From the NCBI GenBank assembly GCA_035517495.1, contig DATIYT010000103.1, forward strand, positions 310,001-374,000: DNA of 64,000 nt. The letters run 5' to 3'. This document shows, piece after piece, positions 44,368-51,552 of the stretch. The notes under the pieces were generated by a model. That model did not search any database. It was not told where the DNA came from and saw only the letters and a list, made by a program, of their open reading frames with translations. The first letter of the stretch is position 1, and every line of letters begins with the position of its first letter. The stretch is from DASZHJ01 sp035517495 (lineage in GTDB: Bacteria > Pseudomonadota > Alphaproteobacteria > ATCC43930 > CGMCC-115725). The translations under genes and the position numbers were made by a program.

Positions 44368-46047
44368 TCAGGGTGCCGGGGCGGTGTCCGGAGCATGCCG
44401 CTCCGGAACGTGCGCGTGATTGCTGGGCGCCGAGCGATACGCAGGGAAGGTCACTGTCACCGCCGTTCCCCCGCCCTTGCGGCTCTTGATATCGAGCCGT
44501 CCACCATGCAACTCGACCAAGCCGATGGCGAGCGGCAGACCGAGCCCGGTGCCGGCGTGCTTGCGGTTCCAAATGCTGGCGACCTGGCCAAAGCGGGTTA
44601 CCGCCGTCTGCAGCTCGGACTCATCCATGCCGATGCCGCGGTCGATCACCTCTATGGTGATGGCGCCGTTGATCTCGTTCGCGCGCAGTGTGACGCGCCC
44701 GCCGGGGTGGCTGAATTTGAGCGCGTTGGTCACCAGATTCAGCAGGATCTGCTTCATTTTGCGTGCGTCGCCGAGAAGGCGCGGCAGGTCTCGTGCGATT
44801 TCGGTCTCGATCGCGACTTCGAGCGCGCTCGCGCGTTCGGCCACGAAATGCAGCAGATTTCGCACGACCTGCGGCACGTCGATAAGCTCCTCTTCGAGCT
44901 CCAACTTGCCGGCTTCGAGCTTCGAGACGTCGAGAATGTCGTTGATGATGCCCAACAGGTGCTCGGCGCTGTTGCAGATGTCGCGGGCGTAGCCCGAATA
45001 CTTCGCGTTGCCGAGCGGCCCCAGCACTTCATCCGCCATCAATTGCGAGAAGCCGATGATCGCGTTCAGCGGCGTGCGCAGCTCATGGCTCATGTTGGCG
45101 AGGAACTCGGTCTTGCTGTGATTGGCGAGTTCCGCCATGTCCTTGGCCGCAAGCATGGCGAGTTCCGCGTGCTTGCGGTCGGTGATGTCGAGCGAGACCG
45201 TCACCAGCATCATCGGTTGCCCGGTGTTGTCGTCGAGCACCGCCTTGTTGGTAAGCAGCACGCGCTCCTCGCCGTCGTGGTCGCGCACCACCGCCTCGAA
45301 CGGCGCGGGTTTGGTTTCGTGGGCGAGCAGCCGACGATCCGCCTCTTCCGCCTCTTCCGCCGCCATGCCGGGGAGAAGCTCGGCCAGAGCGTGGCCGATG
45401 ATCGCCCTTGGCGCGCGGCCGACGGCGCGCGCAAAACAATCGTTGACGAACACGAAGCGCCCGGCCCGGTCGGTGGCGCTGATGCGAACCGGCACCGCGT
45501 CGATGACGCGGAGCAGCAGTTCGTGGCTGTGACGCAGCTGGTCGCGGTGGTGCCGATCCTTCTCGACCATGCGCTCCTCGAGCGAATTCGCGCGCTCCTT
45601 CAGCATCAGCTGCTGGCGCCGCAGCATCAGCAGATTGCGCGAGCGCGCCCGGAATTCGTGGTGATCGACCGGGCTCAGCAAGTAGTCGGTCGCCCCCGCC
45701 TCAAGCGCGCTGTAGCGCAAATCGCGATCCTCGTAGGCGGTGATCACCATCACCGGCACGTCGCCGCAATTCTCGAGCGCGCGAAACCGGCGGATGAATT
45801 CGGCACCGTCAATCTCCGGCATCTTGAAGTCGGTGATGACGATGTCGGGTTCTTTTTCCCGCGCCGAGGCGAGCGCCGCAAGCGGCGACTCGAAGGTCTT
45901 GACGATCACATCGTCGCCAAGCGACGTCGCGAGCCGCTCAAGAATCTTCAGATTGGTGATGCGGTCATCGAGGATCGCAACGATCTGGCGTCTCACGCGC
46001 GTGCTCGCTCCCCTCGGGGGTCCGGTCGAATCGCTCTCGCAAAACAT
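44368..46047 (-). CDS. Receiver-PAS-histidine kinase (in the rpfG position)
   Basis: About 559 residues from ATG 46047; GTG 45996 is an alternative start nearer the domain edge. Residues 20-140 are a receiver (IVAILDDRITNLKIL, Asp in DIVITDFKMPEIDG). A short coiled coil (about 145-170) leads to a PAS domain (RVIDAVPVRISATDRAGRFV). HisKA has FLANMSHELRTPLNAIIGF and the HATPase DRGIGMDESEL and GTGLGLPLAIGLVELHGG. No membrane segment: a cytoplasmic kinase that can receive phosphate, probably from the HPt of the neighbouring RpfC-like kinase. It has no HD-GYP domain, so it is not RpfG. Confidence 0.88.
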   Translation of the reverse strand: MFCESDSTGPPRGASTRVRRQIVAILDDRITNLKILERLATSLGDDVIVKTFESPLAALASAREKEPDIVITDFKMPEIDGAEFIRRFRALENCGDVPVMVITAYEDRDLRYSALEAGATDYLLSPVDHHEFRARSRNLLMLRRQQLMLKERANSLEERMVEKDRHHRDQLRHSHELLLRVIDAVPVRISATDRAGRFVFVNDCFARAVGRAPRAIIGHALAELLPGMAAEEAEEADRRLLAHETKPAPFEAVVRDHDGEERVLLTNKAVLDDNTGQPMMLVTVSLDITDRKHAELAMLAAKDMAELANHSKTEFLANMSHELRTPLNAIIGFSQLMADEVLGPLGNAKYSGYARDICNSAEHLLGIINDILDVSKLEAGKLELEEELIDVPQVVRNLLHFVAERASALEVAIETEIARDLPRLLGDARKMKQILLNLVTNALKFSHPGGRVTLRANEINGAITIEVIDRGIGMDESELQTAVTRFGQVASIWNRKHAGTGLGLPLAIGLVELHGGRLDIKSRKGGGTAVTVTFPAYRSAPSNHAHVPERHAPDTAPAP

Positions 46048-46257
46048 CAACCGGTTCGACCCCAGGACGACCCATAAGGCCAGCCCGGGTCCCGATCTCG
46101 TCTTGGCCTTCGAGCCAGGGCCGCCGGTCTCAGGTCATAGACCGGCTCCCTTACTTACGTATGCTATAATTAAGAATTCGTTAGACCGCTAGATTAATTC
46201 CGGATGTGATTGAGGTGGCGGTGGAAATACAGATCATCCACAGGCGTGGTGCCGAAC

Positions 46258-47034
46258 CTAAAAGTTGAGACTCGCCCAACCTAAACCGGGGAATTTCGCC
46301 TCGACTCGTTCCGCGTGATGGTTGAAGACCGGCCGAATATGGCTTCCGGTGGTTATGATATCGCCGGCCGCGATGCCCCGGCCCTGCTTTGCGGCGTGGT
46401 TGGCGAGCCACACGAGGAGCCGCATCGGATGGCCGGCGGCGTTGCCGCCCTCGGCCCTTGCGGCAGGCATCCCGTCGAGGGACAGCACGACGGCCTGTCG
46501 GACGTAGTCGACCGCCCGCCAGTCCTTCGCGCAGACCGGGCCAAAGCAAAATGCGCCGTTGTTCTGGTTGTCGGCAAGGCGGACCAAAGGCGAGGTCGCC
46601 TCGCGATCTTCGGTGCGGCATTCCACTACTTCGATGCCCACATGCATCGATTGAATTGCCGCCGCCACATCGGCCTCGCCATAGGGTGCGCTGCGGGGTG
46701 GCAAGGCGCGGCCGAAGCGGAAAGCAAGCTCGGCCTCCAGGCCGCGGAGACGGAATTGGACCGCGCCGAAGCGAGCGGGCGCCGGCTGCACCAGGTCGGC
46801 CAAGAGCGGGGCGGCGTTGGGCTCGGCGTCGAGCCCGGCGGCACCGACTTTCCAACCTACGATCGGGCCGAAATGCGGCATCAAGCGGTCTACCAGGACT
46901 GCCTGCGCTTGATAGGCCTCGTCCGGGCGCTCGGGGGTCAGTCGCTCGGGAATCGAAGGAAGGGGCTTGCTTGCGATCCAAGCTTCCGCGAGGGTCGCTC
47001 CCAGCTCGTGCATTGCCGACGTGCGCATGTTCAT
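46258..47034 (-). CDS. 2-keto-4-pentenoate hydratase / fumarylacetoacetate hydrolase family
   Basis: A 258-residue protein starting at ATG 47034 after AAAGGGA; the frame runs open as far as 48531 but that part is antisense to other genes. MhpD-type landmarks are PIVGWKVGAAG, LRGLEAELAFRFGRAL, HVGIEVVECR and NNGAFCFGP, with acidic metal ligands in GLEAELAF. Such hydratases add water to 2-oxopent-4-enoate from aromatic meta-cleavage, or act as decarboxylase/hydrolase relatives. The 210 bases upstream of the kinase gene and before this stop hold no gene. Confidence 0.85.
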   Translation of the reverse strand: MNMRTSAMHELGATLAEAWIASKPLPSIPERLTPERPDEAYQAQAVLVDRLMPHFGPIVGWKVGAAGLDAEPNAAPLLADLVQPAPARFGAVQFRLRGLEAELAFRFGRALPPRSAPYGEADVAAAIQSMHVGIEVVECRTEDREATSPLVRLADNQNNGAFCFGPVCAKDWRAVDYVRQAVVLSLDGMPAARAEGGNAAGHPMRLLVWLANHAAKQGRGIAAGDIITTGSHIRPVFNHHAERVEAKFPGLGWASLNF

Positions 47035-47112
47035 TGTCCCTTTCGGATCGCGCGGTTGGCGCAGTATAGCGGTGCGATTGCGTTTCTGTTTCTCTAGAGG
47101 GGGGTGAGCACG

Positions 47113-48042
47113 ATGTCGCAATTGCCTCAGACGGCCACGTCCGCTGGGGCCTCGGCCGCCCGGCGGCGCGCTCCGGCGCTCCGGCGCTCCTGGCTGTTCC
47201 TCCCGGGGGCCGAGCTCCAGACCTTGCAGGCTGCACCCGCGAGCGGCGCCGATGTGTTGATCCAGGAGCTTGAGGACTTCACCCCGCCCGAACGGCGCCC
47301 GGAGGCTCGGGCGCTGGCGCCCGCGCTCTATCAGCATTGGCGGGCGGCAGGCCAGCTTGCGGCGGTACGGATCAACCCGCTGGAAACTGCGGGGCTGGAA
47401 GACCTTGCGGCGGCGATGCGGGGGCGTCCCGATATCGTCCTCATGTCCAAGGTCGCCGAGCCTCGTCAAGTCGTGGCCCTCGCCGAGGCAGTGCTGCAGC
47501 AGGAGTATGCATTGGGGATTCCCGCCGGGACCACCGAGCTCGTTCCTAACATCGAATCGGCGCGCGGCCTCGTTCAGGCCTTCGCGATCGCCACGTCTTC
47601 GCCACGAATTACAGGGGTCCTGGGGTCCACCGAGGATCTGGCCGCCGATCTCGGTGCGCCCCGTAGCAGGGACGGGCGGGAGCTGCTTTATGCGCGCCAG
47701 CGCCTTCATGTGGAATGCACGGCGGCGCAGGTGATTACCATCGATTGCCCCTACACCTTTGCCGATGTCGATGGAGCCGCGGCGGATGCTCTGCTCGCGC
47801 GCAGCCTCGGCTATGTGGCGAAGAGCCTCGTGCACCCCGGTCACGCGGTCGCCGTCAATGCGGCGATGACCCCATCGGCCGAAGAAGTACGCCATGCGAA
47901 GGCGGTCGTGGCCGCATTCGAGGCGGCGCGCCGGCGCGGCGAGGATCGCGTCGAAGTGGCGGGGCTGCTGGTCGAGATGCCGACCTATCTGAGCGCGGAA
48001 CGGCTGCTCGCGCGTGCTCAGGCGCTCGGGGTCGAGGCTTAA
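47113..48042 (+). CDS. HpcH/HpaI aldolase / citrate lyase beta-like (CitE) protein
   Basis: About 309 residues from ATG 47113 (GTG 47104 is also possible; GAGGGGGG lies before both). The TIM-barrel lyase pattern is present: RRSWLFLPGAELQTLQ, VLIQELEDFTPPERRPEAR, VRINPLETAGLEDL, VPNIESARGLVQAFAI and LVHPGHAVAVN. Family members cleave CoA esters such as malyl-CoA or citramalyl-CoA. It is the only plus-strand gene in this catabolic stretch, and its stop overlaps the stop of the enoyl-CoA hydratase gene by four bases. Confidence 0.85.
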   Translation: MSQLPQTATSAGASAARRRAPALRRSWLFLPGAELQTLQAAPASGADVLIQELEDFTPPERRPEARALAPALYQHWRAAGQLAAVRINPLETAGLEDLAAAMRGRPDIVLMSKVAEPRQVVALAEAVLQQEYALGIPAGTTELVPNIESARGLVQAFAIATSSPRITGVLGSTEDLAADLGAPRSRDGRELLYARQRLHVECTAAQVITIDCPYTFADVDGAAADALLARSLGYVAKSLVHPGHAVAVNAAMTPSAEEVRHAKAVVAAFEAARRRGEDRVEVAGLLVEMPTYLSAERLLARAQALGVEA

Positions 48043-48818
48043 CGTCCCTCGAATTGCGGCTTGCGCTTCGCCAGGAAGGCCTGATAGCCGATCTGGAAAT
48101 CGCGCGTGTCGAAGCACAGAAAGCCTTCGTCCTGCTCGGCCGCGGTGATCGGCACTCCGCTTTCCAGCCGGCGCAGAAATTTCTTGTGCCAGCGATGCAC
48201 CAGCGGCGCGCCCTCGGCGATGCGCGTCGCAGATGAATAAGCCTCGCGCTCCACTTCGGCATCGGGCACGAGCCGGGTAACGAGGCCGCGTTCCCGCGCC
48301 TCGCGGGCATCGAGGATGCGCCCTTCCAGCAGCAACTCCAGGGTGGTGGCGCGGCCGGCAAGGCGCCAGAGCGCCATCAGCTCGGCATAGGCCATGACCA
48401 ACCCAAGCCGGGCGATCGGCGCGCCGAAGCGGGAGGACTCCCCGCAAATGCGCAGGTCGCAGCAGGCGGCGATCTCGAGCCCGCCGCCGACGCACACACC
48501 CTCGATCAGTGCCACCAGCGGATGCCGGCATTCGCTGAGCGCGCTCAAGGTCTCGTGCATGATGGCGCCATAGCGGCGCGCCTGCTCGGCGTTCGAACGC
48601 TCGTGCGCGAATTCCGAGATGTCGTTGCCGGGGCTAAATGCCTTGCCGCCGGTGCCGCGCAACACGATCGCGCGCACGCTCTCGTCGGCGTCGAGGCGGC
48701 GCGCCGCCGCGCCCAGCTCCTGCCAGAGCGATTTGGTGAGCGCGTTGAGCTTCTGCGGGCGATTGAAGGCGAGTGTGACGACCGCGCCTTCCCGCCGCTC
48801 CAGCAGCTCTTCGCTCAT
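48039..48818 (-). CDS. Enoyl-CoA hydratase/isomerase family protein
   Basis: A 259-residue crotonase-fold protein: VTLAFNRPQKLNALTKSLW, the oxyanion-hole segments GKAFSPGNDISEF and EGVCVGGGLEIAACCDLRI, then FGAPIARLGLVMAY. The second catalytic Glu position appears substituted (Ala in GAPIARLG where hydratases have Glu), so it may act as an isomerase, dehalogenase-like or lyase rather than a classic hydratase. Its ATG overlaps the aminotransferase stop by one base, so it is co-translated. Confidence 0.88.
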   Translation of the reverse strand: MSEELLERREGAVVTLAFNRPQKLNALTKSLWQELGAAARRLDADESVRAIVLRGTGGKAFSPGNDISEFAHERSNAEQARRYGAIMHETLSALSECRHPLVALIEGVCVGGGLEIAACCDLRICGESSRFGAPIARLGLVMAYAELMALWRLAGRATTLELLLEGRILDAREARERGLVTRLVPDAEVEREAYSSATRIAEGAPLVHRWHKKFLRRLESGVPITAAEQDEGFLCFDTRDFQIGYQAFLAKRKPQFEGR

Positions 48819-50002
48819 CAGTGCGTGCCGCTCTTGGTGTTGCCGGAGAGGTAGTCCATGGCGGCTTGCGCGCCGCCGCGCCGGTGCGGAACACCGGCGA
48901 TCCCCAGTCCCATCTCGACGCCGGAAAGCGTGCCCATCAGCATCAGGTCGTTGAAGTCGCCGAGATGACCGATGCGGAACACCTTGCCCGCAAGCTTGCC
49001 GAGGCCCGAGCCCAGCGACATGTCGAAGCGGTCGAGGATCACCTTGCGAAGCTCGTCACCATTTTGGCCTTGCGGCATCACCACGGTGGTGAGCGAGCTC
49101 GAATATTCCTCCGGATTCTGCGCGAGGATTTCGAGATCCCAGGCGCGGACCGCGCGCCGCGTCGCCTCGGCATGGCGGTCGTGGCGGAGGAAAACCTTGT
49201 CGAGACCTTCCTCCTCCAGCATCGCAATCGCTTCCTTGAGCCCAAACAGAAGGTTCGTCGCGGGTGTGTACGGGAAATAGCCGCTGTCATTCGCGGCGAT
49301 GAAGGGGTCCCAGTCCCAATAGGCCCGCGGCAGTTTCGCGGTCTTGTGCGCCGCGAGCGCCTTCTGGGAAATAGCGTTGAAGCTGAGCCCCGGCGGCAGC
49401 ATCAGCCCCTTCTGCGAGCCCGCCACCGTCACGTCGACGCCCCATTCGTCGTGGCGATAGTCGATCGACGCGAGCGAAGAGATGGTATCGACGAGCAGCA
49501 GGGCCGGGTGCTTCGCGCGGTCGATCGCGGCTCGGCATTGCGCGACCCGGCTGGTGACGCCGGTCGAAGTTTCGTTGTGCACCACCATCACCGCTTTGAT
49601 TGCGTGCACCCTGTCGGCGCCGAGCCGCGCCTCCACTTCGGCCGGATCGACGCCGTGGCGCCAGTCCCCCGGCACGAAATCGACGGCGATGCCCAGCCGG
49701 TCCGCGAGATTGCGCCAAAGCGTCGCAAAATGTCCGGTTTCGAAGGCGAGCACGCGGTCGCCGGGAGAAAGCGTGTTGACGAGGCACGCTTCCCAGGCGC
49801 CGGTGCCGGAGGCGGGATAGATCGCGACCGGCCCGGTGGTCTGGAATATTCGCCGCATCCCCATGACGATGCCGCGCGTGAGCGTCCCGAATTCCGGCCC
49901 GCGATGGTCGATGGTGGCGTTGTCGATCGCGCGCAGCACGCGATCGGGCACGTTCGTCGGGCCGGGAATTTGCAGGAAATGCCGTCCGCTGCGGTGGGTC
50001 AT
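48818..50002 (-). CDS. Class V aminotransferase (serine-glyoxylate type)
   Basis: About 394 residues; ATG 50002 is preferred because GAAAGG lies eight bases upstream, with ATG 50008 as alternative. It has the SGAT/AGXT pattern: FLQIPGPTNVPDRVLRAID, IYPASGTGAWEACLVN, HNETSTGVTSRV, LLLVDTISSLASIDYRHDEW and the PLP lysine in VAGSQKGLMLPPG. These PLP enzymes interconvert serine/glyoxylate or alanine/glyoxylate; purine-pathway relatives exist. Co-transcribed with the enoyl-CoA hydratase and downstream of the MFS gene. Confidence 0.9.
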   Translation of the reverse strand: MTHRSGRHFLQIPGPTNVPDRVLRAIDNATIDHRGPEFGTLTRGIVMGMRRIFQTTGPVAIYPASGTGAWEACLVNTLSPGDRVLAFETGHFATLWRNLADRLGIAVDFVPGDWRHGVDPAEVEARLGADRVHAIKAVMVVHNETSTGVTSRVAQCRAAIDRAKHPALLLVDTISSLASIDYRHDEWGVDVTVAGSQKGLMLPPGLSFNAISQKALAAHKTAKLPRAYWDWDPFIAANDSGYFPYTPATNLLFGLKEAIAMLEEEGLDKVFLRHDRHAEATRRAVRAWDLEILAQNPEEYSSSLTTVVMPQGQNGDELRKVILDRFDMSLGSGLGKLAGKVFRIGHLGDFNDLMLMGTLSGVEMGLGIAGVPHRRGGAQAAMDYLSGNTKSGTH

Positions 50003-50032
50003 GCGCATCCTTTCGCGAAAAACGGCTTTGCT

Positions 50033-51319
50033 TCAGGCCTTGATCGCCTTGGCCACCAGCTCGGTATCGGCCGCCTCCTCGATCTTGCGGTCGGGCCGTA
50101 TCCAGAATGTCAGCACCGCGCCGATCAGTAGCAGCGCGATCGAGCCGCTGAACGGCCAGCGCCAGCTTCCGGTCCAGTCAACAAGATAACCGAAGGCCAT
50201 AGGCGAGACGATCGCCGCGATCGCCGAGCCCGTGTTCATGATCCCGCTCGCCGTGCCCGAATATTTGGGCGCGATGTCCATCGGCACCGCCCAGATCGGG
50301 CCGATCGTCAATTCGATGCAGAAGAAGGTGATGGCGAGGCATGCCGTCAGCACCGCGACGTTGTCGACAAAGAACAGCGGCAGCAGGAACACGAAGGCCG
50401 AGAGGAAGCTTGCGATGATCATGTTGCGCCGCGCCTTGGTGAGGTCGCCGGTCTTCCTGTAGATACGATCGCTGAGGAGACCGCCCACGGTGTCGCCGAT
50501 CACGCCACCGCTGGCGACGATTGCCGCCGACCACGCGGAGCCGGTGAGGCTCATCCCATGGCCCTGCTGGAAATACTGAGGAATCCAGCTCAGGAACAGC
50601 CAGAAGGTCCAGCCCCAGCAGAAGTACACGAGCGTCGTTGGCAGCATGCGCGGCACCAGCCTGCCCCACGGCACGTCGGCGCTTTCCTTGCGCGCGCCGT
50701 AGGGCGGGAGCACCTTGAGCTCTTCCTCGGAGATGCCGCGGTGCTCGCGTGGATCGTTGCGGAAATAGCCGTACCAAACGATGACCCAAGCGAGGCTCGC
50801 GAGACCCAGCAGGATGAAGGAACCGCGCCAACTCCAGACCGTAATGATAGCGGCGACCAGCGGGGGCGCGACCGCGTTGCCGATGCGGGCGAAGGAGTGG
50901 GTGATGCCCTGGGCGAAACCGCGCCAGCCCGCGCGCGTCCAGTTCGACATGGCGCGAGTCGAGGTCGGGAAGGTCGCGCCCTCGCCAAGACCGAGGACGA
51001 GTCGGGCGAGGATTAGCGTCCAGAAGCCGGTGGCGAGGCCGGTGCAGAGCGTCGCCAAGGCCCAGATAAGGCCGCAAACGCCGAGGGTCGCGCGGGGTCC
51101 CAAGCGGTCGCCGAGCCAGCCGCCGGAAATCTGAAATAGCGCGTAGGTGTATCCGAACGCGGCGAAGATATTGCCGTAGTCGCTGTTGCTGAGATTGAGT
51201 TCCTTGCGGAATACGATCGCCGCGGTCGAGATGTTCACGCGGTCGATGTAGGTGATGAAGTACATCACGCAGATCAAGAACAGCACCACGCTGGTCGCGG
51301 TATGACCGGTCTTTCGCAT
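50033..51319 (-). CDS. MFS transporter (anion:cation symporter / DgoT-like)
   Basis: About 428 residues from ATG 51319, preceded by GGAGGGG. Twelve hydrophobic segments are evident. The ACS-family signature is YFITYIDRVNISTAA in helix 1, GGWLGDRLGPR after helix 2 and LGLGEGATFPTSTRAMSNW in helix 4-5. Members import sugar acids, tartrate, phthalate or similar carboxylates with protons. It heads the operon of aminotransferase and enoyl-CoA hydratase and is divergent from the FAD/Fe-S oxidoreductase gene, so it may bring in that pathway's substrate. Confidence 0.92.
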   Translation of the reverse strand: MRKTGHTATSVVLFLICVMYFITYIDRVNISTAAIVFRKELNLSNSDYGNIFAAFGYTYALFQISGGWLGDRLGPRATLGVCGLIWALATLCTGLATGFWTLILARLVLGLGEGATFPTSTRAMSNWTRAGWRGFAQGITHSFARIGNAVAPPLVAAIITVWSWRGSFILLGLASLAWVIVWYGYFRNDPREHRGISEEELKVLPPYGARKESADVPWGRLVPRMLPTTLVYFCWGWTFWLFLSWIPQYFQQGHGMSLTGSAWSAAIVASGGVIGDTVGGLLSDRIYRKTGDLTKARRNMIIASFLSAFVFLLPLFFVDNVAVLTACLAITFFCIELTIGPIWAVPMDIAPKYSGTASGIMNTGSAIAAIVSPMAFGYLVDWTGSWRWPFSGSIALLLIGAVLTFWIRPDRKIEEAADTELVAKAIKA

Positions 51320-51552
51320 CCGCCCCTCCACAATCAAAAATAACCGCGCTCTGGCGGTGAGCCGAGCGCATCCCTCTCGCGAGCCGACAATGGCGAGAAT
51401 TCACGGGGACGGCAAGGCGCTGCCGCGGCAATAGCCGGGGCTTGGCGCTTACGCCCCCTTGAGGGGTGTTGGGCGTCTCGACTCGGGCAGGCTGGCCTTT
51501 TCCGCGCCGTTCCCCTAATCCTGTCGCGACGACCAATTCCGTGAGGCATTGC

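Noticed and set aside
43561..46077. An 838-codon plus-strand frame across the two kinase genes
   Set aside because: It is the antisense shadow of two kinases with complete HisKA/HATPase motifs, and its composition (His, Arg, Gln rich) is typical of antisense frames.
46051..46257. TATAAT on the plus strand at 46165-46170
   Set aside because: No -35 element lies at the right distance and no plus-strand gene follows, so it is probably chance in an AT-rich gap.
46258..48531. A 757-codon minus-strand frame
   Set aside because: Only the last 258 codons (from 47034) are the hydratase; the rest is antisense to the CitE-like gene or overlaps the enoyl-CoA hydratase in another frame.
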